Positions 13,841 through 26,740 of a stretch of 64,000 nt of DNA are shown here, in pieces. This DNA comes from Onchocerca lupi. Its lineage: Eukaryota > Nematoda > Chromadorea > Rhabditida > Onchocercidae. Position 1 is the stretch's first letter. Each line of letters begins with the position of its first letter. The stretch lies in contig JAOVVO010000159.1 of the NCBI GenBank assembly GCA_028564675.1, forward strand, positions 1 through 64,000. The letters run 5' to 3'. A model generated the notes under the pieces. That model was given only the letters and a program-made list of their open reading frames with translations, did no database searches and had not been told where the DNA came from. Made by a program: the position numbers and the translations under genes.

Positions 13841-16347
13841 TTTTAAAAACTTGATAAGGAGTATTATTAGAAGAGGAAATTTTGAACCAATAATAAGTGA
13901 TAAGCAAATAATTGATAGTTCAAGTGATAACGATTTATAATAGCAATATGAGGTAGGCAAAATGAGCAATTAAAATTTAAATAAAATTTCAACATATGGC
14001 AGCAGATTAAAAAGATTTGAAAAGGAGTTAAATTTGAAGTAAAATTGAACTATAAATTAGATAGAATTAGATTATATTGATCTGCTCGGTATTTAATGTT
14101 TGCAATCATTTCAAACATTACATTTTGAAAATCAATCAAAATGTATGTAAACAAATATTTCATTTCAATCATACTATAAATTTAAAATAACTTCTTCTCT
14201 TTTTTTTTTTTTTTTAAAAAAATTTTATAAATATTTTAGGGAACTTTTTATTGTTTGAATTATTAATATTCCATTTAATTTCTTCTATTTATCCTAATTA
14301 GTTCATAATGAATTGAAACATATAAAAAATGTAAAATTTTCAAAAAAAAAAAATATATTTTTAAAAAATTGCCAACAAGAAGAAACAAAAGAAAGAAAAG
14401 TTGGCTATTGTTATATTTTGTTGAAATGATTGGAATAGAATTTTTAGAAAAAGAATAGACTTTTTTTTGCTTTTTTTTTTTTTTTTTTTAAAGTTCCTTT
14501 TATCTTTCTTCATACTATATATTCAATTCTTCATTTTTCCTCTATTCTTTTGTTCTTTTTATTCAGCTAAGCAATATGTAAAAATTTAAAATTAAAATAA
14601 TTGCAAAATTAATTTAACTAATGATTAATAAGCGAATAAATTTTGAAATGCACGTATAAAGTCCGAAACTTTTGTAATTTATAAAAGAAGTTTCTGCCAA
14701 TAATAGTAACATTTAAATTGTCATTATATCGCTAAAATGGATAGGAGGATATGATATAAATAGAATCATAAATGTTAAGAATGCTCGATAAATGAACCAT
14801 AAAAATTCGTGGCAAAGTGATTAGTTCGGGTACTTAAAATGAAAATGCGCCAATTTTTAAACGTTGAGAATAAACAATATCAGTTAGAAATGCATAAAAA
14901 TGTTATCAATAAAATTTTGCGATTTGATTTTTGTCGTTACAAAATACGGCAAAATATAGAAATGCGAATAAAAAAGCGAAAATGAAAAATAAAAAAAAAA
15001 AAGAAAAATTAAAAAGAAATTGAATGTAAAGAAAAATAAATAAATAAGTAAATAAAGATATTATTTCATTGTGAATATGAAGTTTTTTTTTTTTTCTTTC
15101 TTTTTCATTCGATTTCTTTCTTATTTTTTTCAAATTTTTCATTTTTTCTTTTCTTCGTTTTAGCAATTTCAGTTAGAAAGGAAAATAGAAAAGTAGAGAA
15201 AATTTTATTTTTTCATATCAAAAAACTAAAAACAAAGAACAATAGAATTAATCGAACATAAAAAAAAAATCAAAAATAAACAATCTATTAAAAACGATTG
15301 AGTAGAATTTTTTTTGGAAAGAAAAAAAGAAGGAAAAAAGGAGAAAAATTCATTTCTTCGCAGTAAAAAGCTAAAAAAGGTTGGAAAAAAATCGAAAAAT
15401 TTTAAAATAAAAAATAAAACAATCATTTATTGAAAAGTTATTATGAGAAGAAAAATTACTTATGCATTCACTAAAAATGATATTTTCAATTCAAATTGAA
15501 AGATATGAAAAATGAAAAAGAAACTCAATAAATTACTCAATTCGTACAAAACTTATGATGACAGAATTTAACTTTAAAATTCAATGATATCATTTTTAAA
15601 ATTAACTTTTCTATTGAAAATTATTTGATATTCCTATATCTAATTTATTATTTAGACTATTTAATTAATTTAATAATTATGAGAACAGAATTGTATGAAT
15701 TATAATATTTGAGTATTGTTTTCTTTTTTTTTTACTTCTCTAAGATGTCTTTTAATTTTTTCTTTTTTTGCGGTCAATTTAAATTTAATGAATTATTTCA
15801 ATTATTTTAAGACTGTGAAATAAAAAATTTGAAAAATATTCGAAAAAGATAATTTCGTAGCTTTATATGTTTCAACGAAAAGTACTAATCGGATATTGAT
15901 ATTGGAAATGAAGATGATTAGAAATGCTATTAAATCAAATATCATGTATGTTTTTTATCATTTATTAATAAAAATTTGATCATTAAAAGAGGAAAAAAAA
16001 TTAAATTAAAATATTTTGGAGAAAAATATCATTAAAAAAAAAAAAAAAAAATATTTTACTACTTGAAATAATAAAAGCATATAAACTGTATAAGAATTAA
16101 GAAGCATTATATTGAATAATGCTTAAATTTTTTAAAGCATTTTTTGTTTTTTTTTGTTTTTTTAATTTTTTCAATTAAGCATTAAAAAATTGAAAGATTT
16201 ATTAAATTATTTCTTTTTTTTTTTTTTTTGTTACAAATATCAACGAATAATTTTTTTTTTTTTTTATCTTAAAAGAAATAATGCATAATTTAATCATTAA
16301 AAAAAAATTAAAAAAAAAAAGAAAGAACAAAAAAAAAAAAAACATAC

Positions 16348-16674
16348 AGTTTTAGCTTTAATTTTTTGACGTATTCCTTCATCGATAACACGTGAAATAC
16401 TACGTGCCGGAATTTTTGCAACAGATTGTTTTTTATCAGAATTAATCGAATCAGAATTATTTGATAATGCTGATGTTGTTGTAGCATCAACATGTGGATC
16501 ATCAATCGTAATAATGTACATTTCATCGCAATTAAAATTTTCATCAAATGATGAAATTGATGGACTATATGCTTCACCATCATAATCGCCATCAATTTTC
16601 GAATATTTTTGCAATCGTTTAGTTTCCGTTGATTTTGGACTTGAATTAATCGATTGTAAATTTCTTTCCGACAT
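16348..16674 (-). CDS. 5' coding exon of unrecognised Ser/Thr-rich protein (partial)
   Basis: A 109-codon open exon starts at ATG 16674 (MSERNLQSINSSPKS) and ends at a GTATGT donor (ACT|GTATGT) at phase 0. Composition differs sharply from its surroundings: it is rich in Ser, Thr, Asp and Asn with an acidic middle (DGDYDGEAYSPSISSFDENF), then a basic end (SRVIDEGIRQKIKAKT). That is typical of a disordered, phosphorylatable N-terminal tail, with no signal peptide or membrane segment. A TTTGTTTCAG acceptor lies at 16731-16740, so the mRNA could start by splicing or spliced-leader addition at 16730. Later exons should lie to the left, but none could be recognised down to position 1, so they are very short, very far away or missing. 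The leader has two out-of-frame upstream ATGs. The overlapping frame (16308-16763) is a shadow. Function unknown. Confidence 0.6.
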
Positions 16675-16730
16675 TTTTTTCTGTTTTTTTTTGTTTTTTT
16701 TTCACTATTATTCATCAACAATACATAATC

Positions 16731-16740
16731 CTGAAACAAA
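16731..16740 (-). promoter_or_regulatory. Candidate 5' splice or trans-splice acceptor
   Basis: Minus strand TTTGTTTCAG|GATTATG sits 56 nt upstream of ATG 16674. The TTTCAG form matches nematode cis- and trans-splice acceptors. No upstream coding exon was seen, so spliced-leader addition or a 5'-UTR intron is inferred. Confidence 0.35.
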
Positions 16741-19700
16741 AAAAAAAAAAAAAAAAAGAACAAAAGTTCCCGCTTTAAAATCTTTCAAAAAAAATATTTT
16801 GACAAAAACATTTTCGACATAAATAACATATTTTTAAATTTACGTTTATTTCAAAAAAAAAAAAAAAAAATGATATCTTGCTTATCATATTATTTTAATT
16901 AAAGAAATATTAATTTTCTAAATTTGAACAAAAAAAAAAAAAGAAGCAAAAAAAAAAAAAAAAAAGCTAAAATGTAAAATAAAATAATTCAACCACTATT
17001 CTAGTATATGTGCACTCATGCAATATTTTATGCTGATGAAAAATGAAAACTTTTTCTTTTTTTTCTCAAATATTGAAATTTTTTGAATTCGAAAGAAAAC
17101 AAAAAGCAGAAAAAAAAAAAAAAGAAAGAAAAAAAAAAGGAAAGAAGAATTCGTAATATGAATTATCGACAATTTAAATGATTATAAGCTTTTAATTTTT
17201 TTTCTTTTATCGTATAGTATTTTCTACTTTTTTTTTTTTCATTCTTTTCTGTTTTTTTTTTTTTTTTTTTACTCTTTTCTTTCTATCAGTGATATATATT
17301 TTATCAAAGAATAGAAAATACAGATAAGCAAGAAATGCTAATCAATTTGTTGAATTAACTAAACTACAAAGTTTATTTTACCCAAACAATGTTATGCATC
17401 AAATCAAAAGTTTAGTGCTCAAAGTTTTGAAATAGCAAAACTAAAAATTTGTTTTTCATAATATTGGATTCAATTTTTTTTAATTTGTCACAGAAAAATC
17501 ATTTCAGTGTGCAAACACTGGGATCCAGAAAAACTTAATCTTAAAGTTTTCAAAAATTTAAATTTGAATAAGTTCTAAATTTGAAATTGCTTTCTAAATG
17601 TAAAATTCTGGTTTAAGTCTCAGGAATAATTAACTCGAAGTTTTATCAGAACGATTATTTGAGATCTTTTCGTTCATAGGGCTCTATTAACATTAGCTAT
17701 TATCATTATCAATAAAATTTTCGTCTTTCTTTCTCTGATATCTCAATTTTTTATAATTTTTAATGTGTATCTTTGTTGCTATCATAATTGTTTAGTACTT
17801 TATTATTGTTAATTTAATTGACACAAAACTTGCATATTAGTGATATGACTGTAGCATCAATTATTATAATTGTTATTATCACTATTTCGCACTATTATCA
17901 TCACTGATTATTTCCATTAATTAATAAAATAATTTAAATTGATAAAAGTTTGCACAAAACAAAAAAATTAAAAAATAAAAAAATAAAAAACGAGGAGAAA
18001 GAAGGAAATTTGATTGTATATTCGTAAAAATTTCTCGTCATAAAATCAAACAAATAGCTTATAAGATAGATAGGACAATTGTCGCTAAAGCAAAAAGAAA
18101 AAAAAAAGAAAAAATTGAAAAGACATTTGTGAATTGAAAAATTACTTCACTATCATGTTCTTCAGTTGAGATTTTTTAGAAAAAAAAAAAAAAATTTCTT
18201 TCTTTTTTTTTTTTTTTTTATTTTTTGAAAACAATCTAATGAATGATTGATAAGCGAATTTCTATAAGAAACTATAAGTCTATGATAAGATTGATTAAGC
18301 TGTTGCTTGGACATTTGCTTTACACATTAAATTCTAATATAAGCATAATGATTTACTTGTGAGTTTTACTTAAGAAATGTTAAAAGTTTAATTGAAAATT
18401 TTCAACAAAATATTATCCATTTGAATTTTATGAATCATATTTAATGTATCAATTAAAATTGTAAAATTTAATCTGAGAAATATGCTTGAATGGTTAATTT
18501 GAAGCTTTTAGAAAAATTGTATTTGTAAGAATTGAAAAAAATTTTTAATGAAACTTTCAATAAAATATCATTCTCAACAGGTTTCACATTAATATTAGTC
18601 TTTATTGACAATGCAAAATAATAAAATCAAGGAATAAAATAAAATTGTTTAATTTTTGAAATTATAAGAAAAAAAAAATAGTTATGAAAAAGAATGATTT
18701 AGAAAAAAAAAAAAAAAAAAGAATAAGGAATCTTTTATAGTGCATTTTTTTAAAAGGATTCATAGAATTTAAAAAAAAAAAAAAAAAAAAGTTTTTTTTT
18801 AATTACAAAAGAAAATATGAGAAAATATTTTTATTTCAAAAGAGAACAAAAACGAAAAGCGAATAAGATAAAATAATTCTTTTACTCAATTCCACTTTTC
18901 CATTGAAAGAAGCTTTTTATTATTTATTTTTTTTCAGTTTCTTTTAAAAAAAAAAAAAAAATTCTTAAAATAACTCGTGAAAAAGTGATCAAAAATTGCT
19001 ATTTTATTTGAAAGAACAATTTATAAAAATTTTTTAAATATTATTTTTATTATTGATAAAAATTTCCGATAGTAATTCAAAATGAAACAATAATGATATA
19101 ATGCTTTCGCGAAAAATTCATTTATCTTTTAATTAAAATTTTTTCATTAATTTTATTCAAAGAACAGGAGATTAGAAAAAAAATAAAAAATTCTTGGGAT
19201 TATGGATTGAAACAAATTGAAACGAATTTTAAATATTTTCATTTCAATTATTTGTTATGCGAAAGTTTTTAGAATTTGACGAATTTTTTGTTTTCCTAAA
19301 CTAAACTTCCTCTCTTATATCTTTAATAGCTAAGTTTATTTGTTAGCGAAAAAATGAAACAAAAAAAAGAAAAAAAAAGAAAAAAAGTAGAAATCGCAAA
19401 AGATTTAGATGAGATGAAATAGTGAAAAAAAAAAAAAGAAAAATTAAAAGGTTGAAAAATGCTTAGAAGTTAATCTGGTATAATTCAGCTCGCTTCATGC
19501 TAGAACGATTAACATGATTGTTGCTTAGTTGCAAATAAGTTATAATTAAAGAAAAAAGGAAATCGCAGAGCATTTTCAACATATTAATTTGAAAATATTT
19601 TAAATTTTAGTTTCAAAAGAAAAAAAAAATAAAAAATCTAATATGAATTTATATATTAGTTGATTGTTTACTAATAAAAAAATTAATGAAAAATTGCAAA

Positions 19701-21500
19701 TAAAAAATGAAAAGCAAAGATTAATTTGATTTTAAAATTTTCTCGCATGATTGGCTAAATGAATTTAATTGCGAATTTTCTACTTGTAAAATTCAACTAA
19801 GGAAAAATTTTCCTTTCCAAAACACTACATTTTTTAAAAAATTAAGAAAGAAAACTGGAATTTATATCATTGCATTTTTTTTTTTTTTCATTTAAATTTA
19901 ACAATAAAATTTGCAATAAAGAGAACATAATTTTCCAAAAAAAATTTTTCATTTTAATTTTATAAATAACTAGTTCTAATTTTTATACTTATATAAAAAA
20001 AAGTAAACTTTATTTAAAAATTATTAATTTAATTGGATCAAGAATACATTAATTTATTTTACTAGCAAATTAAACAATGAATTAAAAATAAAATCGTTTT
20101 AATTTTTACAATAAAATTTATAAAATTAATAAAAAATTTTAATTTGAAATATGCTTTTTCCCAGCTATTAAATTTTTTTTCATATTTATAAATGATATGT
20201 AACAAATATAAATGATTTTTGTTTTGCTACTAAAGAAATAACATTCGTATCTGATATTTTCAATCTAAACCTATTTCCCTAGAGCAATGATAAAATGATA
20301 GATGAAAAGAGAGAGAGAGAGAGGGAGAAAGAAAGAAAGAATGAAAGAGTGTATTAGATATAATTCTTAAAAATGAAGAAATCATATTGAAAACAAATAT
20401 TTGACTAATTTATTATTATATGTTATGCTTGTTAAAGTTTAAACTTTCTCATTCGATTTGTACATCAATTATACACAAAATTTCCTTCTATAATTCATCG
20501 ATATTTCGAAGCAAATATATATATGCTTTATGCTAGCATTATTTCGAATAATAATTTTAACGAAAATATATCTGCATTTAATAAAATTAAGTAATAAAAA
20601 AAAAAAAAAAAATGAGTCTTGAAATTAAATATTCAAAAAATGAAATATTAATTGATTATTTAATTTTATGTTTAAATATTTAAAAAAAAAAAAAAACAAA
20701 CTAAAATATTGATTAAATGAGAATTATTAAAACAAAAAAAAAAAAAAAAAAAATTGATTACTCAATTATGGTTAAAAGTTTGAGAAATGAGACAATTATT
20801 TAATACTTAAATAATTGGAAAATGAAATAATAATCGAATATTTATTTAACAATTAAATAAATGAGAAATAAAATAATCATTCACTATCCAATAAAAAAAT
20901 TGACTATTTAAAAAATGAAATAATCATGAGAAAGTAAAAAAAAAAAAAATTATATGATGCAATTTTGTATTTGGTGCGCAAGAAATATTATTCTCCATGC
21001 ATTATGAAAATTAGGAATTTAATACAAATTTTTTTTTTTTTTTTTTTTTTTGCAAATTTGATATTTCGAAATGAATAATTAGCATTTCCGAAAATTCAAA
21101 AATCACAAATGAATGTTTTTGGAAAATCGACGTGTTCTTGAAATATAAATTAAATAAATTAATCAAAATAATTTATATGATAGAAATATCTCGGGTAATT
21201 GATTTAAACTCTAAAATATAAATTACAAACAAGAAAAAAAAAATCAAACAAATAAATCATTAATCAAATCTTACATTTCCGATCAGATGAAATCTCAAAA
21301 TCACTCTTAACATTTAAAAAAAATTTTATTTAAATCAATGTTTATTTGAAAATCATATGAATTATCAAAATATTGTAAATATCTTAATTAAACGCTTATT
21401 CTCTCAACTTTCGATTTTCATGTGAAATAAAATATTGCAAGCATCTTATTCAACAATATTCTTACGCTCTAAGTATTGATGTGATGTAAATTATCGAAAT
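16741..21500. other. AT-rich non-coding stretch
   Basis: No exon recognised. Many A/T homopolymers, a (GA)n tract at 20309-20341, and a degenerate repeat of short ATTAATTGATTATTTAAT-like segments around 20620-20935. Confidence 0.6.
20309..20341. repeat. (GA)n/(GAAA)n microsatellite
   Basis: GA dinucleotides pass into GAAA tetranucleotides. Simple repeat only. Confidence 0.9.
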
Positions 21501-21516
21501 TAATGTAAAAATTACA

Positions 21517-21890
21517 GATTATATAAAAATAGTCGGTATCAATTTAGTCGCAATTTGTACTCAAATTTTCGCAAACTCAATCAAAATGATGAAATTGTTG
21601 AATTTCAACAAAATTCCTTCAAAAGCTTTAAATCAAACTCATTCAACACAACTAATTCAAAACCAAATAAATCCTCCTATTATTTTCATAAAACAAAGAA
21701 ACATTTAAGCAATCGATTGCACCTTCAATATTTATTTATAAATTATGTTTTAGTTGCGACAATAAACTACGTCATTAACAAAGTCTTTATACACATAGCA
21801 AACTTGTATACACAAGCAACCAATCTTTCCAAACAAATTCTTTTTCACAAAAAAAAAAAAAAAAAGGAAAAATTTTTTTTTTTTTTTTGA
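21517..21890 (+). other. Weak plus-strand ORF, possible exon or relic
   Basis: An open frame of about 110 codons follows an ATTACAG acceptor-like site at about 21510-21516. The first half reads as a Ser/Asn/Lys-rich peptide (NLYSNFRKLNQNDEIVEF) and the rest as a more hydrophobic segment that runs into poly-Lys and poly-Phe from an A/T run, which cannot be real coding. There is no in-frame ATG at the start, and TATATAAAA lies just upstream. Base composition is slightly less A/T-skewed than the neighbours. It could be an isolated exon, a decayed element or chance. No family recognised. Confidence 0.2.
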
Positions 21891-23009
21891 AAATATCATT
21901 GAATTGATAGATATGAATATCGGAAATAACAAAAGAAAAAAAAAAAAGAAAGAAAGATTGAGACAAAAAAAAAAAAAAAATTGGATTTACGAAAATTTTA
22001 AAATCAAAAACATATTGATATTTTTAACATATCACTTGTTAACCTATAGATGATTGATTACATCGGCGTAAAAATAACAAAATCAACTTCAATGACATAA
22101 TTCTTGCCTCAATTTCACTGATATAACTCTTTTTCTTTCAAAAAATAAAAATAAAAATTGAAAAATTATACCAATAAAATTCGTAAGAAACTGTAAGTAT
22201 AAAATTGGAAAAAAAGCAAGAAAAAAAAAAGAAATGATTATCTGATTAATAATATTAGAAAAACAGGATGACCTTTTTTTTTTTCTATAATTATACTATT
22301 TTGCTTAATTAATTTTTTTAATTTTTATCGTTTTCCAATTCTTTTACAATTATTTTATTTTTATTGTTATGATCACGGATTTAACTAACATATCTTCCAT
22401 TTTATTTTCTTCAAAAGGCTTGAAGAGAAGTGCAAAGAGAAAAAAAGAGCATCACATAAATATAAATGTGACAGTGATATTTTAAATTAAACGGTGATAA
22501 TTATGATGATAGAAATTATTATCATGATAATCTTGAATTACTTTTCAAAAATTGCAATGTTTCAATAATATTTGAAATCAACAACTGGAGGTGAGTGTAA
22601 ATTGTCATATTTTAAAGATTTAGCAATTTCATCAAGAGATGTAAAGAACAAAAAAGGACAATGCATGTGAAAGAAGTTTAAATTTTAATAACTAAAGATG
22701 ACTAGTTTGGGAAAAAATTGCTAATGAATTATTTCATTAAATGATAGTTTATTAATTAACGAAATTTAACAAGCTGCATAAAATCATGCATATTTAATCG
22801 TAATGAATATTTTTAAATCGTCAAAAATTAAGAGTAATCTAAAATTGCTTGCAGGGCTTGTTTGCAAAATTATATTCATAGGATTTATATACCCATTAAG
22901 TGTACTGCATTGTTTTACCGTATATTCTACTTATTGATCATATCATTATTAACTATCAGTGATTAATAAATAATTAATTTACAGTATAAATCAATAGCTG
23001 ATATATTAT

Positions 23010-23060
23010 TAAACTAGCTGGACCCAGCCACGCTCCGCTCGCTGATCTAGCTAGTCTATA
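23010..23060 (+). other. Putative Helitron 5'-terminal segment
   Basis: TATTAAACTAGCTGGACCCA followed by a GC-rich stretch ending GATCTAGCTAG, then an AT-rich TCTATATGAATAAAAATGTC string. The layout resembles known animal Helitron 5' ends. The exact TC start and the A|T target site cannot be fixed by eye. Confidence 0.5.
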
Positions 23061-23729
23061 TGAATAAAAATGTCAATTTTCGTTTGTTCAAAATCTTAAA
23101 CCTCCGAAAATTCTTAAACACGCGCCTTATCTATATTAATTCAAAATCTTTGATATCGGAAAGTTCAACCTATTGCTCTACGTTGCATTCCCATATTTTT
23201 ATACATGCGTTGCTGTAGCTCAGTCTGGTTAAGTGGAAAAAAAGAAAAGAGAAAGCGCATGTCTCTAATGTTCGATAAAAAAACTGACATTTTGTAATTT
23301 GATTTGTAGCTTGGTTGTATTGGAGATTGATTCTTGCTATTATGATTCGGATACGTCAACAACAGATGTGAAAAGGTTTTTTGTGTCTTGTGTGACAGAG
23401 ATGAATGCTGTTGAAAAAAGTTTTATTAATTGATGAAGAGTGATTCTTGGCATGAAACAATTATCAGCGAACATCCAGACAACTTGATCACTAAGTTACA
23501 CTTTCCTTTGTCGCTGATAGAGAAAAATACTATTCAAGTGTATTGACGGATTGTTGCTATTGTTGTGTCGCTTTAAAATGTCAAATTGGAACTCTTGGAA
23601 TAAACTATGTCGCACCACTTCACCTTTATTGTTTCTTGATCAGCGTCAAACAAGACTCCATATTCAGCAGTTATGCGATTACAATCGTTTTGCATTCTAA
23701 TATCCAGTTTATAATTATAATTTGAACCG

Positions 23730-25690
23730 CCATTTTCGCATCAAAACTATGACTGAAATATGTCTTTACTGGAAGGCTCTGGAATTTAATAGAGAAACAT
23801 AAGGAATGTGTTCGTCGCCAGAAAAATTAAGCTGCCTCAGCTCGAAGAACCACCAGAACCAGTAAAGGTTTTACTTACCGGATATACCGCCGAACCAAAT
23901 GACGTCGTTCGAGCAGAAATCATAATAAAAAATTTATGTCAACTGTCAAGGTGAAAGAACAAATTTATTATAAAGCCGGTTCACTGCTTCCGCTGCCAGA
24001 TGGTCAACATAAATTCCTACAAATTATTTTATTAGTGATGATAATGATGAATTAAATGCACGCTGCGGAATTCATACCGATATAGAAAAGTCCGTTATTC
24101 CTCAATCATAATGGCTTCTTTATGAAAAAAACAATTAGCAATAGACATGATTCCATCTGATACACACAAGATTGTTATTCATGCTGACAAAACGCCTGCT
24201 GGAGAACATGTGCGAATATTCAATGCTCCAACTATAGATAAAGTACAATTGTTATAGTCAAAGATCGATTCCAGCCTAGAGATATTGTCCTTCACCGAAA
24301 AAACAGAAACTCATCAATGCTACTGCAATATCCAATCATTTTTTGGGATGCTACCGATGGATATCACTTTAACGTTAAGATGATAAATCCAATCAGTGGT
24401 GAAGAAACAGATAAGAAATGCAGTGCAGTGAATTATTATTCATACCAATTAATGATTCGAGAGAATGAAGATAATCACATTTCGAAATGCCGTCAACTGT
24501 TTCACAAGTATATCGAAGATATGTATGCAAAAATCGAAACAGAACGTTTGATATTTATCCTTTGAATCGGACCAGACTTTGCTCTAAAAAAACACATTCA
24601 TTTACAAGATACAGTTGCAAATGACGGTATTATAACAAAGTTTGGAAAACTAACGATTTTGCCATCTTCATATGCAGGCAGTCCAGATCACTGCATGAGT
24701 ACGCTCATGATGCAATTACATTTGTTTGCCAATGCTGGCGTCGAGAACTATTCATTATATTCACATGCGATCCAGCTTGGGATGATATACAAAATCTCTT
24801 ACTTCCTGGGCAATACCGATGGACAGGCATGACTTCACAGCACGTGGTTTCAGACAGAAGCTGAAATCGCTGATGGATTTCATGGTAAAAGTATTTCGGT
24901 CTGTGCGCTGCTAAATGTACTCAGTAGAATGGCAAAAGAGAGGATTGTCACACGCACATATACTAATCTGACTTCATGACAGAATCACTTCAAACGAAAT
25001 CGAAGAAATAATATACGCTGAAATACCTGATGTCGATGTCAATAAGGATTTGTATGAAGCTGTGACGAAAAATATGATGCATGAACGTTGCGGTGCATTG
25101 AATCCAAATTCACCATGCGTGATAGACGAAAAACGCTCTAAGCGACATCCTCGAGCATTAGTTTCCAATACAGTTACAGGAACGATAGATATCCTTTACA
25201 TAGAAGAAGATCAGCAGAAGATGGCGGTAAATTAACAACCATACAACATAAACGTATTCCGTTAAATCGATCTAATATATTTATAAGTAAGTGAATAAAG
25301 GCAGCGACATAGCAGTTTTTGGCGTGCAGTCAGAAAGAAGGGATAGGAATGCGGTATTACATATCGATGAAATCGTACAGTATTAAGCTGGCAGATACAT
25401 AAGCAGCAATGAAGAGATTTCTTTCATTTTCATCATGAACAAAGTCCAGATATTGTTCACTTAGCAGTACATCTAGAAAATAGATAAAACGTTTATTTCA
25501 CAGCTATAAATGTACAACAAATAGCTCTGAATCCACCGGCTACAAAGCTAATTCTTTCTTAATTATGTCGAAATTATGAATTTGTGAAAAAACTGTTATA
25601 TTCGAAAGCGCCTACATATTATACCGGAATGGGAGTAGAAAATCATTTGAACGACTCAAAAGGAGGAGAACCAGTTGACAGACAACCTAC
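23730..25690 (+). pseudogene. Helitron Rep (HUH endonuclease) pseudogene
   Basis: Recognisable pieces in order are: WKALEFNRE (about 23770); LPLPDGQHKF (about 23990) and ARCGIHTDIEKSV (about 24057); a hydrophobic FNAPTID segment (about 24220); the Helitron-like N-terminal block (GYHFNVKMINP, then SYQLMIRENEDNHISKCRQL, 24358-24500); LPSSYAGSP (about 24660); FTCDPAWDDIQNLLLPGQ (about 24757-24810); the HUH motif GLSHAHIL with HAH at 24951-24959; NPNSPCVIDEKRSKRHPRAL (about 25102-25160); and VNKGSD (about 25291). A real Rep would have YIxKYVNKG here; this copy has YIYK followed by TAA at 25288-25290, so the second tyrosine position is a stop. GRYISSNEEIS (about 25392) and LNPPATKLI (about 25530) follow. 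Frames change repeatedly and at least ten stops are present. Family role: nicking and joining single-stranded DNA at transposon ends. Confidence 0.88.
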
Positions 25691-25696
25691 TACAGA

Positions 25697-26740
25697 TTGT
25701 TCACCGTGCATCGTGATCAAGAAGAATGCTTCTTCCTTCGCACATTTTTAGTAAATGCATCCAGCTTTCTTCCAGCAATTGAAAATTGTCAACGGCGTTA
25801 CATATGCTACTTTGTGCAATGCAAGTCAAGCACTGAATTTATTGGAGAACGACCGACACTGAGATGTACGCAACATGTCACATTTAAACAAATTCGTACT
25901 TTGTTTGTAATCATATTGACCACCTGCTCTCCTTCATCTCCAGCAGGGTTATAGGAGATATATAAATCGCATATGGCTAAAAATATTCTCCATCAAATAC
26001 GTAACAAAAATTCAAATATGAACATGGATTTTACAGTAGGAATTTACAATGAAGTGTTGATAATGATTAAAGACTTTTGCTTACAAATCACGAACAAAGT
26101 TCTCAATCAATTGAGAATGCCATCATCGAATCGCTATGCTGCTGTTTCATTCGATGTAGAATTGCATCGCGAACAAAACTACGATACGACGGATCTTTTG
26201 TTATACGTGCAATCAAATATTCCTAAGCTGACGTTTGAGCAAAAAGACATTTACGATCAAATTATTTAAACTGTCAAAAACGGAGTTGAAGAAATCCTCT
26301 TTTTAGATGTTCTAAGAGGAACTGGTAAAACGTTCCTAATTAGATTGGTTCTGGCAGCAATTCGATCCCAAAATGATATAGTATTAGCTCTTCCATCGTT
26401 CGATTAGTTCCAGCATTGCTACCAGTGAAAGAACTGCTCATTGCAGTTTAAAATTGCCATTGAGCATTCAATTGATTGAAACTCCAACATGTAACATTTC
26501 CAAAACATCCCGCATGGTATTGCAAAATATGCGAACTCATTGTACATTGGCGCACGAAAAATTAGTTGAGGCACTTGATTGATCATTGCAAGATTTGCGT
26601 GGAAATATCAAACCATTTGGGAGGCAATTAATATTGCTTGCATGAAAATTCAGGCAAATATTACCTGTAATTCCTCGATCGACATCAGCGGACGAAATAA
26701 ATGCTTGCCTGAAATGCTTTACTAGCGAAACGTAAAAATC
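25697..26740 (+). pseudogene. Helitron PIF1-type helicase pseudogene, truncated
   Basis: The frame opens with TVHRDQEECFFLRTFLVNAS (from 25700), the linker common in Helitron proteins. Next comes MAKNILHQIRNKNSNMN at 25973, then LTFEQKDIYDQII just before a stop at 26267-26269. The Walker A string RGTGKTF is at 26315-26335, where the family has GGTGKTF, so one Gly has become Arg. The following LALPSS / GIAS...LLP region is frameshifted near 26400. Motif III FRQILPVIPRSTSADE is at about 26646-26700, with the usual GD before FRQ lost. After INACLK (about 26700-26716) similarity ends, so motifs IV-VI are missing. The family unwinds DNA during rolling-circle transposition. Confidence 0.85.

Larger units (their letters stand above)
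1..16347. other. AT-rich gene desert with homopolymer runs
   Basis: No convincing coding exon was seen on either strand. Sequence is dominated by A/T, with frequent poly(A) or poly(T) runs of 12-30 bases (for example near 26-46, 884-896, 1232-1252, 8246-8278, 10930-11020, 13812-13839). Apparent ORFs here are mostly poly-Phe or poly-Lys translations of these runs. Other contents: a 3 x 40-bp tandem repeat (221-340), a lone 10-base C run (3277-3286), a degenerate repeat (about 6937-7175), and three copies of a 17-bp AT motif at about 11262-11330. If the exon at 16348-16674 belongs to a gene reading leftwards, this stretch must be its introns and/or flank. Confidence 0.7.

Noticed and set aside
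16308..16763. 151-residue minus-strand ORF overlapping the Ser/Thr-rich exon
   Set aside because: Shadow frame: composition is unnatural (Leu/Met/His/Ile-rich) and ends in poly-Phe; the other frame has the exon signature.
23165..23362. 65-residue minus-strand ORF at the Helitron 5' side
   Set aside because: Antisense to the element with no recognisable motif; likely chance in a GC-richer block.
24974..25168. 64-residue minus-strand ORF
   Set aside because: Antisense shadow of the Helitron Rep region.
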